Part shown: positions 6,232 to 13,072 of the stretch, one piece after another
How positions within the stretch are numbered: the first letter of the stretch is position 1
Layout of the letters: every line of letters starts with the position of its first letter
DNA from: Tannerella sp.
Lineage (GTDB): Bacteria; Bacteroidota; Bacteroidia; Bacteroidales; Tannerellaceae
Direction of reading: 5' to 3'
NCBI GenBank assembly: GCA_031277235.1
Contig: JAITMT010000440.1
Location: 1-18,842 of the forward strand
DNA: 18,842 nucleotides
Notes under the pieces: model-generated
Database searches by the model: none
Told to the model about the DNA's origin: nothing
Seen by the model: only the letters and a program-made list of their open reading frames with translations
Position numbers and translations under genes: made by a program

Positions 6232-7530
6232 ATGAATTTTGTTGAAGAATTAAAATGGCGGGGCATGATTCATGATTTGATGCCCGGCACGGAAGAGCAA
6301 CTGCAAAAGGAAATGACGTCTGCGTACATTGGTTTTGACCCGACGGCGGATTCTTTGCATATCGGTAATTTGGTTGGTATCATGCTGTTAAAGCATTTTC
6401 AGCGTGCGGGTCATCGCCCGATTGCCTTAGTTGGAGGCGCTACGGGTATGATTGGCGATCCGTCCATGAAATCTTCCGAGCGTAACCTGCTGAATGAAAC
6501 CACTTTACGCCACAATCAGGAGTGTATAAAAAAACAATTGGCTAAATTTCTCGATTTCGACTCCGGTGCGCCAAACGCTGCCAAAATGGTCAATAACTAC
6601 GACTGGACGAAGGATTATTCGTTTCTGAATTTTATCCGCGACATCGGTAAACACATAACAGTCAATTATATGATGGCGAAAGATTCGGTCAAAAAACGTC
6701 TCTCTTCGGATTCGAATGTGGGCATGTCGTTTACCGAATTTTCCTATCAACTGCTTCAGGGATACGATTTTCTGTATTTGTACCAGCATGAAGATTGCCG
6801 GCTGCAAATGGGCGGGTCTGACCAGTGGGGAAATATCACGACCGGAACGGAACTGATTCGTCGTGTGGAAGGACCTGATGCAGAGGCTTTTGCGCTGGTT
6901 TCGCCGTTGATTACGAAAGCCGACGGCGGCAAATTTGGCAAAACGGAATCGGGAAATGTCTGGTTAGACCGCAGATATACGACGCCTTACAAATTTTATC
7001 AGTTCTGGCTGAATGTCAGCGATGAAGACGCTTCCAAATACATCAAAATATTCACGTTGCTCAATCAGGAAGAAACCGCCGCGCTGGAAAAGGAACAGGC
7101 GGAAGCGCCGCATCTGCGGGCATTACAAAAGCGTCTGGCTCAGGAAGTTACCGTCATGGTACATTCCCGGGAAGACTATGAAACAGCCGTCGAAGCCTCC
7201 CAAATTTTGTTCGGAAATTCCACGTCCGAAGCGCTGAAAAAGTTGGATGAAGACACTTTACTATCTGTTTTTGAAGGTGTTCCGCAATTTGAGATTTCCA
7301 AAGACGAATTGAGCGCAGGCGTTAAAGCCGTTGATTTACTGACGGAAAAGGCTGCCGTTTTCCCGTCGAAAGGCGAAATGCGCAAACTGGTGCAGGGCGG
7401 AGGCGTAAGTCTGAACAAGGAGAAATTGGCTGAATTTGATGCAGTTATAAATTCAAATTCTCTGCTGAACCAGAAATATCTATTGGTGCAGAAAGGAAAA
7501 AAGAACTACTTTTTGTTAATCGCGAAATAG
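6232..7530 (+). CDS. tyrS: tyrosyl-tRNA synthetase
   Basis: This 432-residue class I aminoacyl-tRNA synthetase charges tRNA-Tyr. The HIGH signature appears as HIGN at 43-46 and the KMSKS loop as KFGKTE at 234-239, the form typical of bacterial TyrRS. The tyrosine- and tRNA-handling core includes SDQWGNITTGTELIRR near 196-211. An S4-type RNA-binding domain occupies about 360-430. Length is usual. Its stop lies seven bases before fabG, so the two are probably cotranscribed. The neighbour is a lipid cassette, but nothing in tyrS suggests a special role; it looks like the housekeeping enzyme. Confidence 0.97.
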   Translation: MNFVEELKWRGMIHDLMPGTEEQLQKEMTSAYIGFDPTADSLHIGNLVGIMLLKHFQRAGHRPIALVGGATGMIGDPSMKSSERNLLNETTLRHNQECIKKQLAKFLDFDSGAPNAAKMVNNYDWTKDYSFLNFIRDIGKHITVNYMMAKDSVKKRLSSDSNVGMSFTEFSYQLLQGYDFLYLYQHEDCRLQMGGSDQWGNITTGTELIRRVEGPDAEAFALVSPLITKADGGKFGKTESGNVWLDRRYTTPYKFYQFWLNVSDEDASKYIKIFTLLNQEETAALEKEQAEAPHLRALQKRLAQEVTVMVHSREDYETAVEASQILFGNSTSEALKKLDEDTLLSVFEGVPQFEISKDELSAGVKAVDLLTEKAAVFPSKGEMRKLVQGGGVSLNKEKLAEFDAVINSNSLLNQKYLLVQKGKKNYFLLIAK

Positions 7531-7537
7531 AAAAATT

Positions 7538-8263
7538 ATGGTTTACGCATTGGTTACGGGCGGCTCTCGCGGAATCGGCAGGGCGATATGTATTGAGTTG
7601 GCAAGCAAAGGATTACCTGTGATAATCAATTATGCTTCCAACGAATCGGCAGCCCTCGAAACGAAACGGCTGATTGAAGAAAAAGGCGGTCAGGCGGAAT
7701 TGCTCCCTTTCAACGTCGCCGATAAGGACGCGGTGGATAAGGCGCTCGAACAATGGGCTGAAAATCACCCGGATGACTACATCGGCGTGTTGGTGAACAA
7801 CGCGGGGATTCGTCAAGATGCGTTGATGATTTTTCTGCGGGACGAACAGTGGCACGACGTGTTAGACATTTCGCTGAACGGCTTTTTTTATGTTACCCGG
7901 CGGGTTTTGAAAAATATGCTGACCAAGCGTAACGGACGGATTATCAACATTGTATCGCTTTCGGGATTGAAAGGTATGCCGGGTCAAACCAACTATTCCG
8001 CCGCCAAAGCCGCCGTCATCGCGGCAACCAAATCGCTGGCGCAGGAAGTCGCGGCGCGAAAAGTAACCGTAAACGCCGTGGCGCCGGGATTTATCGCAAC
8101 AGACATGACGCGGGAACTCAATGAAGACGAATTGAAGAAAACCATCCCGGCAGGTCGTTTCGGAAAGCCCGAAGAAGTCGCTTCATTAGTGGGTTTTCTC
8201 GCTTCCGGCGAAGCCGCCTACATCACCGGCGAAGTGATTTCGATTAATGGGGGGATATTGTGA
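7538..8263 (+). CDS. fabG: 3-oxoacyl-ACP reductase (FabG-type SDR)
   Basis: This 241-residue short-chain dehydrogenase most likely reduces 3-ketoacyl-ACP with NADPH. The nucleotide motif TGGSRGIG is at 7-14, NNAG at 87-90, and the catalytic set Ser140, Tyr153, Lys157 is in SLSGLKGMPGQTNYSAAK. The end YITGEVISINGGIL is typical of FabG. The segment RQDALMIFLRDEQWHDVLDISLNGFFYVTR resembles FabG paralogues I recall from aryl-polyene and flexirubin clusters. It lies seven bases after tyrS and 205 bases before the ACP gene. Its position before ACP, dehydratase and ketosynthase suggests it is the ketoreductase of that cassette rather than the main FabG, but this is inference. Confidence 0.9.
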   Translation: MVYALVTGGSRGIGRAICIELASKGLPVIINYASNESAALETKRLIEEKGGQAELLPFNVADKDAVDKALEQWAENHPDDYIGVLVNNAGIRQDALMIFLRDEQWHDVLDISLNGFFYVTRRVLKNMLTKRNGRIINIVSLSGLKGMPGQTNYSAAKAAVIAATKSLAQEVAARKVTVNAVAPGFIATDMTRELNEDELKKTIPAGRFGKPEEVASLVGFLASGEAAYITGEVISINGGIL

Positions 8264-8294
8264 AAACTTGTCTATACATCATTTCTTCAAAAAA

Positions 8295-8359
8295 AACCTC
8301 AGTATCAATAAATTATGATGTGTTTATTAACTTCATTAATTGATTCAAAAAATGAGGTT
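8295..8359 (+). other. Long AT-rich hairpin between fabG and the ACP gene
   Basis: AACCTCA at 8295-8301 is complementary to TGAGGTT at 8353-8359. Inside it, ATCAAT at 8304-8309 pairs with ATTGAT at 8339-8344, and a smaller ATTAA/TTAAT pair lies within. The stem could end or slow transcription from tyrS-fabG ahead of the ACP promoter, but no T-run follows, so it is a candidate only. Confidence 0.3.
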
Positions 8360-8418
8360 ATTACCAACGCAAAATCAGCCAATTCTAACATTATCAAAAA
8401 TTGAAAATCTTCTCCTTT

Positions 8419-8449
8419 TTTGCGATTCAAAGAGAAAACACTATCTTTG
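8419..8449 (+). promoter_or_regulatory. Complete Bacteroidetes promoter for the ACP operon
   Basis: TTTG at 8419-8422 and TATCTTTG at 8442-8449 are separated by 19 bases, the canonical -33/-7 arrangement of Bacteroidetes sigma-ABfr promoters. The -7 box ends 19 bases before the ACP start codon, giving a very short leader. This is the best promoter in the window. It implies that the six genes from ACP to ketosynthase can be expressed apart from tyrS-fabG. Confidence 0.75.
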
Positions 8450-8468
8450 CCGAAAATATTGAATCACA

Positions 8469-8708
8469 ATGACGAGAGAAGAGATAGTATTGAAAGTGAA
8501 TGATTTCCTCGTGGAGGAAATGGAGATTGAGGCAAATTCGATCAACGACGATGCACTGCTGAAAGAGGATTTAGGGCTTGACAGTCTGGACTTTGTGGAT
8601 ATAGTCGTTATCGTTGAAAAAACGTTCGGTTTCAAAATCAAGGCTGAGGAGATGGCGAATGTAAAGACAATGAGAGAGTTCTACGATTACATCCTGTCCA
8701 AGATTTGA
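8469..8708 (+). CDS. acyl carrier protein
   Basis: This 79-residue acidic protein has the four-helix ACP pattern. The phosphopantetheine site is Ser39 in LGLDSLDFVD, followed by an acidic helix II (DIVVIVEKTFGFKI) that serves as the partner-docking surface. It diverges from typical AcpP (DSLDFVD rather than DSLDTVE). It heads an operon with its own acyltransferase, dehydratase and ketosynthase, so it is probably a dedicated carrier for a special acyl chain. Activation would need a PPTase; one is at 2781-3413. Confidence 0.94.
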   Translation: MTREEIVLKVNDFLVEEMEIEANSINDDALLKEDLGLDSLDFVDIVVIVEKTFGFKIKAEEMANVKTMREFYDYILSKI

Positions 8709-8711
8709 GCG

Positions 8712-9602
8712 ATGGCTGAAAAAAAGGCAAGGCAATGGAAAGGCACAACGGGCGGATATACTTTCGGTCAACGGGCTATGAAAGTGATATTTTCGTTGAT
8801 GGACGTCCGTTTTGGATACGTAATCCTTTGGTTTGCAGTACCTTTTTACATGCTGAAAAATCACAGGGAATACCTTGCCATTTATCACTATTTTCGCAGG
8901 CAACACGGCTATCCGGCGTTGAAATCCTTTTATAAAACTTACGTAAATCACTTATTGTTTGGGCAAATGATGATGGACAGGTTCGCCGTCTATGCGGGTC
9001 AAAATAAATTCAACATCGAAAATCCCGACAATGAAATTTTTATGAACCGATTGGAAACTTTAAATGGCTGTATATTAGCCGGTTCCCATATCGGAAATCC
9101 CGAACTTTGCGGCTATTTGCTGAAACAGGACAAAAAACGAATCAACGGAATGATTTTTGGCGGCGAGAAAAAAGAGGTTCAAAAAAATCGCACGAATGTC
9201 TTGGAAGACAATAATATACGGGTAATTCCCGTACTGGAAGACATGTCGCATATTTTCCTGATCAACGATGCTTTGTCCAACGGCGAAATCGTTACGATGC
9301 CCTGCGACCGCACGTTTGGCAGCGACAAGAGCCTTGAATGTGATTTTTTGAACGGTAAAGCCGATTTCCCGATCGGCGCTTTTGTGTTGGCTGTACAATA
9401 TCAAGTGCCTGTTTTAGTGATATTTATGCTGAAAATTACGACAAGGCTGTACCGGATTCACATGACGCAAATCGACCTGCCGAAACAGACGACCAAACGA
9501 GAGCAAATCAATTCAATGACAAGGGATTACGCTAAAATTCTGGAAGATATTGTGAAAAAATATCCACTGCAATGGTTTAATTTTTATGAATTTTGGAAAT
9601 GA
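8712..9602 (+). CDS. LpxL/HtrB-like acyltransferase
   Basis: This 296-residue protein fits the LPLAT superfamily, in the branch of lipid A late acyltransferases and their COG4261-like relatives. The catalytic HX4E motif is SHIGNPE, with His126 and Glu131. A second conserved block, MPCDRTFGSDKSLECDFLNGKADFPIG near 196-222, corresponds to the substrate-binding region. A hydrophobic segment near 34-48 may anchor it at the inner membrane. Members would transfer an acyl group from ACP to a lipid or glycan acceptor. Similar proteins occur in aryl-polyene and flexirubin clusters. It starts three bases after the ACP stop and overlaps the radical SAM gene by four bases (ATGA). The acceptor is unknown. 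Confidence 0.85.
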   Translation: MAEKKARQWKGTTGGYTFGQRAMKVIFSLMDVRFGYVILWFAVPFYMLKNHREYLAIYHYFRRQHGYPALKSFYKTYVNHLLFGQMMMDRFAVYAGQNKFNIENPDNEIFMNRLETLNGCILAGSHIGNPELCGYLLKQDKKRINGMIFGGEKKEVQKNRTNVLEDNNIRVIPVLEDMSHIFLINDALSNGEIVTMPCDRTFGSDKSLECDFLNGKADFPIGAFVLAVQYQVPVLVIFMLKITTRLYRIHMTQIDLPKQTTKREQINSMTRDYAKILEDIVKKYPLQWFNFYEFWK

Positions 9603-10969
9603 AAAAAATAGCGCTCATATCGGCAAACAAACATAATATACCCTATCCGGTGTATCCCATCGGTATTTCCTATTTGAAAAGTTATCTTTCCCTGCATTAT
9701 CCTGATAATTACGAAGTTATCACGATGGATGTGAATATCCAAAATCGGGAAGCAATGCGTGAAATACTGATTAACAACGATTTTCTGTTAATCGGTATCT
9801 CTTTACGCAATTTCGACGACTCAACGAATGTTTACAAGGAAAATATTTTTGTCGCTCAATATAAGGAAGTTATAAATCTTATCAGAAGCGTTTCAAACAC
9901 TCCGATCGTGGTGGGAGGAACGGGATTTTCCGTTTTTCCCGAAATTCTGTTCCGGGAATTGAAACCCGATTATGGCATACATGGAGAAGGAGAACAGGCT
10001 CTTTGTCAGTTGATTACCGCGATTGAACAAAATATTCCGACGGAAAAGGTCGGAGGATTAGTTTATGAAAATGCAGACGGAGAAATCGTTATGAACGGTC
10101 ACAGCAGTTATATTTCCGCGCCCGAACTGCATTTTGAGAACGAATGGGTTGATTATTACTGGAATGAAGGCGGGATGCTGAACATTCAGACCAAGCGGGG
10201 TTGCCCGTATCAGTGCATTTTTTGCAGTTACCCGCTGATTGACGGAAAAAGAGTCAGAACGCTTGATGCACAGTCTGTTGTGCGTAATATTGAAGAATTG
10301 TATTTTTCAAAAGGTATTTCCTATTTTTTCTTCACCGATTCGCTTTTCAATATTCATCGGGGATATAACGAGGAATTGGCTAAAAGATTGATAGAAAGCA
10401 AAGTAAAGATAAACTGGGGAGCCTATTTTTCGCCCTCGAATATGACTTTTGAAGATTTGAAACTGTATCAAAAATCGGGACTGACGCACGTGGAATTTGG
10501 CTCTGATTCGCTGGCAGACAGTCAGTTGGAACATTACAAAAAGAAATTTCGATTTTCGGACATCAAGAAGCAGAGCGAACATTGCGGCAATTTGGGAATT
10601 TATTACGCGCATTATCTGATACTTGCCGGATATGGAGAGACAGAACAGTCTTTAAATGAGACGTTTGAACACTCCAAAGAATTGGGTTTCACCATCTTTT
10701 TCCCCTATATCGGAATGAGAATTTATCCCCACACCGAAATCTGTAAAATCGCTATCAATGAGGGAATTATCAAGTCTCCCGAAGAATTGGTAAATCCTGT
10801 TTACTATATCTCGAAAGATGTTGATACAGAAACGATTATCCCGCTTGCCCAGGCGACGGGGCAACGCTGGGTTTTTGCAGACGATAAACCGTCGCCGTTC
10901 ATGGAACAACTGCGCAAACGCGGGCGAAAAGGCTTGCTTTGGGAATATTTTCGATACCTTAAAATATGA
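9599..10969 (+). CDS. B12-binding domain radical SAM protein of a lipid cluster
   Basis: This 456-residue protein has an N-terminal Rossmann-like B12-binding domain (about 1-145) and a radical SAM domain. In the first, YPVYPIGISYLKSYL, IVVGGTGFSVFPE and DYGIHGEGE follow the pattern of cobalamin-dependent radical SAM enzymes. The DxHxxG cobalamin motif is absent, as in many of these. The 4Fe-4S site is RGCPYQCIFCSYP with Cys202, Cys206 and Cys209. Such enzymes methylate, cyclise or otherwise modify unactivated carbon; I recall relatives in lipid clusters, including those proposed for ladderanes. The ATG at 9599 overlaps the acyltransferase stop as ATGA; TTG at 9593 is less likely. It also overlaps the dehydratase by ATGA. 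The reaction is unknown. Confidence 0.88.
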   Translation: MKKIALISANKHNIPYPVYPIGISYLKSYLSLHYPDNYEVITMDVNIQNREAMREILINNDFLLIGISLRNFDDSTNVYKENIFVAQYKEVINLIRSVSNTPIVVGGTGFSVFPEILFRELKPDYGIHGEGEQALCQLITAIEQNIPTEKVGGLVYENADGEIVMNGHSSYISAPELHFENEWVDYYWNEGGMLNIQTKRGCPYQCIFCSYPLIDGKRVRTLDAQSVVRNIEELYFSKGISYFFFTDSLFNIHRGYNEELAKRLIESKVKINWGAYFSPSNMTFEDLKLYQKSGLTHVEFGSDSLADSQLEHYKKKFRFSDIKKQSEHCGNLGIYYAHYLILAGYGETEQSLNETFEHSKELGFTIFFPYIGMRIYPHTEICKIAINEGIIKSPEELVNPVYYISKDVDTETIIPLAQATGQRWVFADDKPSPFMEQLRKRGRKGLLWEYFRYLKI

Positions 10970-11415
10970 TTTGCATGATAACCGATTATAAAATTGAAGA
11001 GATTCTGCCGCAACGCAAACCGTATATCATGGTTGACGAACTGATTCATTATGATGATGTTACGGCTAAAACGGTTTTTGAAATCCACGAAGAAAATCTG
11101 TTTTGCGAAAACGGAGAAATGCAGGAAGCCGGTTTGATTGAGAATATTGCGCAAACCTGCGCCGCGCGGACGGGTTATAAAACGAAACTCGAAGCGGGAG
11201 CGAACGAAACGGTGAAAATCGGTTACTTAGGAATGATACGGGAAATGCAGATTCTGCGAAAGGCGAAAGTGGGCGAAACGCTGACTACGACGATGGAAAT
11301 CAAGGCGGAAATATTCTCTACGACGCTCGTGGAGGCGAAAGTGGAAGTCGCCGGCGAGACAATTGCCGCGTGTGAGATGAAGATTTTTTTAACAGATAAA
11401 ACGCCTGAAATATAG
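10966..11415 (+). CDS. FabZ/ApeP-like hotdog dehydratase, non-canonical active site
   Basis: This 149-residue protein has a single hotdog fold of the 3-hydroxyacyl-ACP dehydratase type. The opening IEEILPQRKPYIMVDEL matches the FabZ start (ILPHRxPFLLVD), and LIENIAQTCAA near 57-67 aligns with FabZ's helix and its catalytic acid, here Glu59. The loop that holds the catalytic histidine in FabZ (HFPGxPxxPG) is replaced by FCENGEMQEAG, so that His is missing. Dehydratases in aryl-polyene clusters have a similar non-standard loop as I recall. It may work by another mechanism, act mainly as a binding partner, or have another hotdog activity. The start at 10966 gives an ATGA overlap; ATG 10975 is possible. 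Confidence 0.8.
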   Translation: MICMITDYKIEEILPQRKPYIMVDELIHYDDVTAKTVFEIHEENLFCENGEMQEAGLIENIAQTCAARTGYKTKLEAGANETVKIGYLGMIREMQILRKAKVGETLTTTMEIKAEIFSTTLVEAKVEVAGETIAACEMKIFLTDKTPEI

Positions 11416-11417
11416 CC

Positions 11418-11840
11418 ATGGAAAGCAAAATTTTGAAAGCAAGCAAAGAATTTGAGGTACGTTTCAGCGAGGTTGATTCGATGCGAATCGTCTGGCACGG
11501 AGCCTATTCGCTCTATTTTGAAGATGCGCGCGAGGAATTTGGACGGATTTATGGATTGAGTTACCAGACATTTATTAAATACGAATGTTATGCACCGCTG
11601 ATTGAACTGAATTTCAAGTATATAAAGCCTTTGACGTATGGAAGTCGCGCGCGGATAGACATAACCTATCACAGCGTTGATGCAGCAAAAGTGATTTTCG
11701 ACTATGAAATTCATCTGGTTGAAGACAACACTTTGATTGCAACCGGCTCATCTACACAGGTTTTCCTCGACCGGGATTTCAATTTGATGTGGTGCAATCC
11801 TCCGTTTTATGAAGAATGGAAAAAGAAATATAATCTGTAA
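11418..11840 (+). CDS. YbgC/FadM-type acyl thioesterase
   Basis: This 140-residue hotdog protein matches the 4-hydroxybenzoyl-CoA thioesterase-like family. The signature is VRFSEVDSMRIVWHGAYSLYFEDAREE near 14-40, with the catalytic Asp20 and the WH pair at 26-27. It would hydrolyse or transfer an acyl group from CoA or ACP, most likely releasing the chain made by this cassette. Two bases separate it from the dehydratase, and its stop overlaps the ketosynthase start in TAATG. A housekeeping YbgC role is less likely given this context. Confidence 0.87.
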   Translation: MESKILKASKEFEVRFSEVDSMRIVWHGAYSLYFEDAREEFGRIYGLSYQTFIKYECYAPLIELNFKYIKPLTYGSRARIDITYHSVDAAKVIFDYEIHLVEDNTLIATGSSTQVFLDRDFNLMWCNPPFYEEWKKKYNL

Positions 11841-12988
11841 TGACCACAATAATAGGCGATAACGTCATTTCGGCATTGGGATTTTCTTCGGAAGAAAATT
11901 ATGACAACGTAAAGGCGGGAAAAACCGGATTGCGTTTGTTTTCAGATAAATACGATATTCCCGAACCTTTCGTGGCTTCCGAAATTGATGATGAAAGATT
12001 AGAAACGGCTTTTAATCAATTGAATATCGAAAAATCGCATCTCTATACAAAATTTGAAAAAGCCACTATTGTATCTGCCAATGAGGCAATTAAGCGTGCG
12101 AATATCAACCCGGCAGATGATAAAGTTTTGTTCGTTTTATCCACCACTAAGGGCAACGTGTTTTTGCTGGGTGAAAATGAAGGTAAAGTATTTGACAGTA
12201 AGCAGGTTTACCTGTGGCGTTCGGCACAGTTGATCGCCGAATTTTTCGGAAATCGCAACGAGCCGCTTGTCGTTTCAAACGCCTGTATTTCAGGCGCTTC
12301 AGCAATTATTGCGGGAAAGCGGATTTTACAGTCGAAACAGTTTGATTATGTGATAGTTATAGGCGTAGACGTGCTTTCAAAATTCATCGTTACGGGATTT
12401 CAATCTTTCAAAGCCTTGTCGCAGGACGTTTGCAAGCCTTTCGACGCTCACCGCACGGGATTGAATATCGGGGAGGCGGCAGCGACCGTTATTTTAACGG
12501 AAAATCCTGATAATAAAATCAATAGCAGAGATATTGTATGCACGGCAGGCGCTGTCCGCAACGACGCCAATCATATTTCAGGACCTTCGCGCACCGGCGA
12601 AGGCTCTTATCTGGCGTTGCAGAAAATACTTGAAAATGTGAATGTTGAAGAATTGGCGTTTATAAATGCACACGGTACGGCAACTCCCTACAACGATGAA
12701 ATGGAGTCCGTTTCCCTCACCCGCGCAGGCTTGCAAAACGTGCCGGTGAACAGCCTGAAAGGCTATTTCGGGCATACTTTGGGAGCGGCGGGCGTGCTGG
12801 AAAGCGTCATATCGACCCAAGCGCTCAAAGACGGTACGGTTTTGAAAACTTACGGATTTGATACATTGGGAGTTACAAATCTTCTGAACATCGCAAAAAA
12901 TAATTTAAAAACGAACAAAAAACAGTGTATCAAACTTTTATCTGGGTTTGGAGGCTGTAATAGCGCTGTGCTTTATACGTTATTTTAA
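11840..12988 (+). CDS. beta-ketoacyl-ACP synthase
   Basis: This 382-residue protein is a condensing enzyme of the thiolase fold, FabB/FabF type, which extends an acyl chain with malonyl-ACP. The catalytic triad is complete: Cys149 in VSNACISGASAI, His278 in NAHGTATPYNDEME and His312 in KGYFGHTLGAAG. It is shorter than FabF (about 412), with a trimmed N-terminus like the ketosynthases of aryl-polyene or flexirubin clusters. No second, Cys-less subunit (chain-length factor) is in view, so it may act as a homodimer. It is the last gene of the operon and faces a convergent gene at 13073. Substrate and chain length cannot be read from sequence. Confidence 0.92.
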   Translation: MTTIIGDNVISALGFSSEENYDNVKAGKTGLRLFSDKYDIPEPFVASEIDDERLETAFNQLNIEKSHLYTKFEKATIVSANEAIKRANINPADDKVLFVLSTTKGNVFLLGENEGKVFDSKQVYLWRSAQLIAEFFGNRNEPLVVSNACISGASAIIAGKRILQSKQFDYVIVIGVDVLSKFIVTGFQSFKALSQDVCKPFDAHRTGLNIGEAAATVILTENPDNKINSRDIVCTAGAVRNDANHISGPSRTGEGSYLALQKILENVNVEELAFINAHGTATPYNDEMESVSLTRAGLQNVPVNSLKGYFGHTLGAAGVLESVISTQALKDGTVLKTYGFDTLGVTNLLNIAKNNLKTNKKQCIKLLSGFGGCNSAVLYTLF

Positions 12989-13072
12989 TTTTCTAAGTAC
13001 TTTTGCAAATTGTAACCATCAATATTTGAACTCTTTATCTTTTTTATGTCAACATTTTGAACACTACACATT

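Noticed and set aside
6232..7530. tyrS as part of a tyrosine-derived pigment pathway
   Set aside because: It has complete catalytic motifs and an S4 tRNA-binding domain of a normal housekeeping synthetase, and no ammonia-lyase or aromatic CoA-ligase is nearby.
12998..13005. TACTTTTG as a + strand promoter after the ketosynthase
   Set aside because: No -33 element and no + strand gene follows; the 84-base gap is between convergent genes and I see no clear terminator hairpin in it.
12989..13072. Terminator between the ketosynthase and the convergent C26-type gene
   Set aside because: The stretch is AT-rich with T-runs but I found no stem of convincing length next to them.
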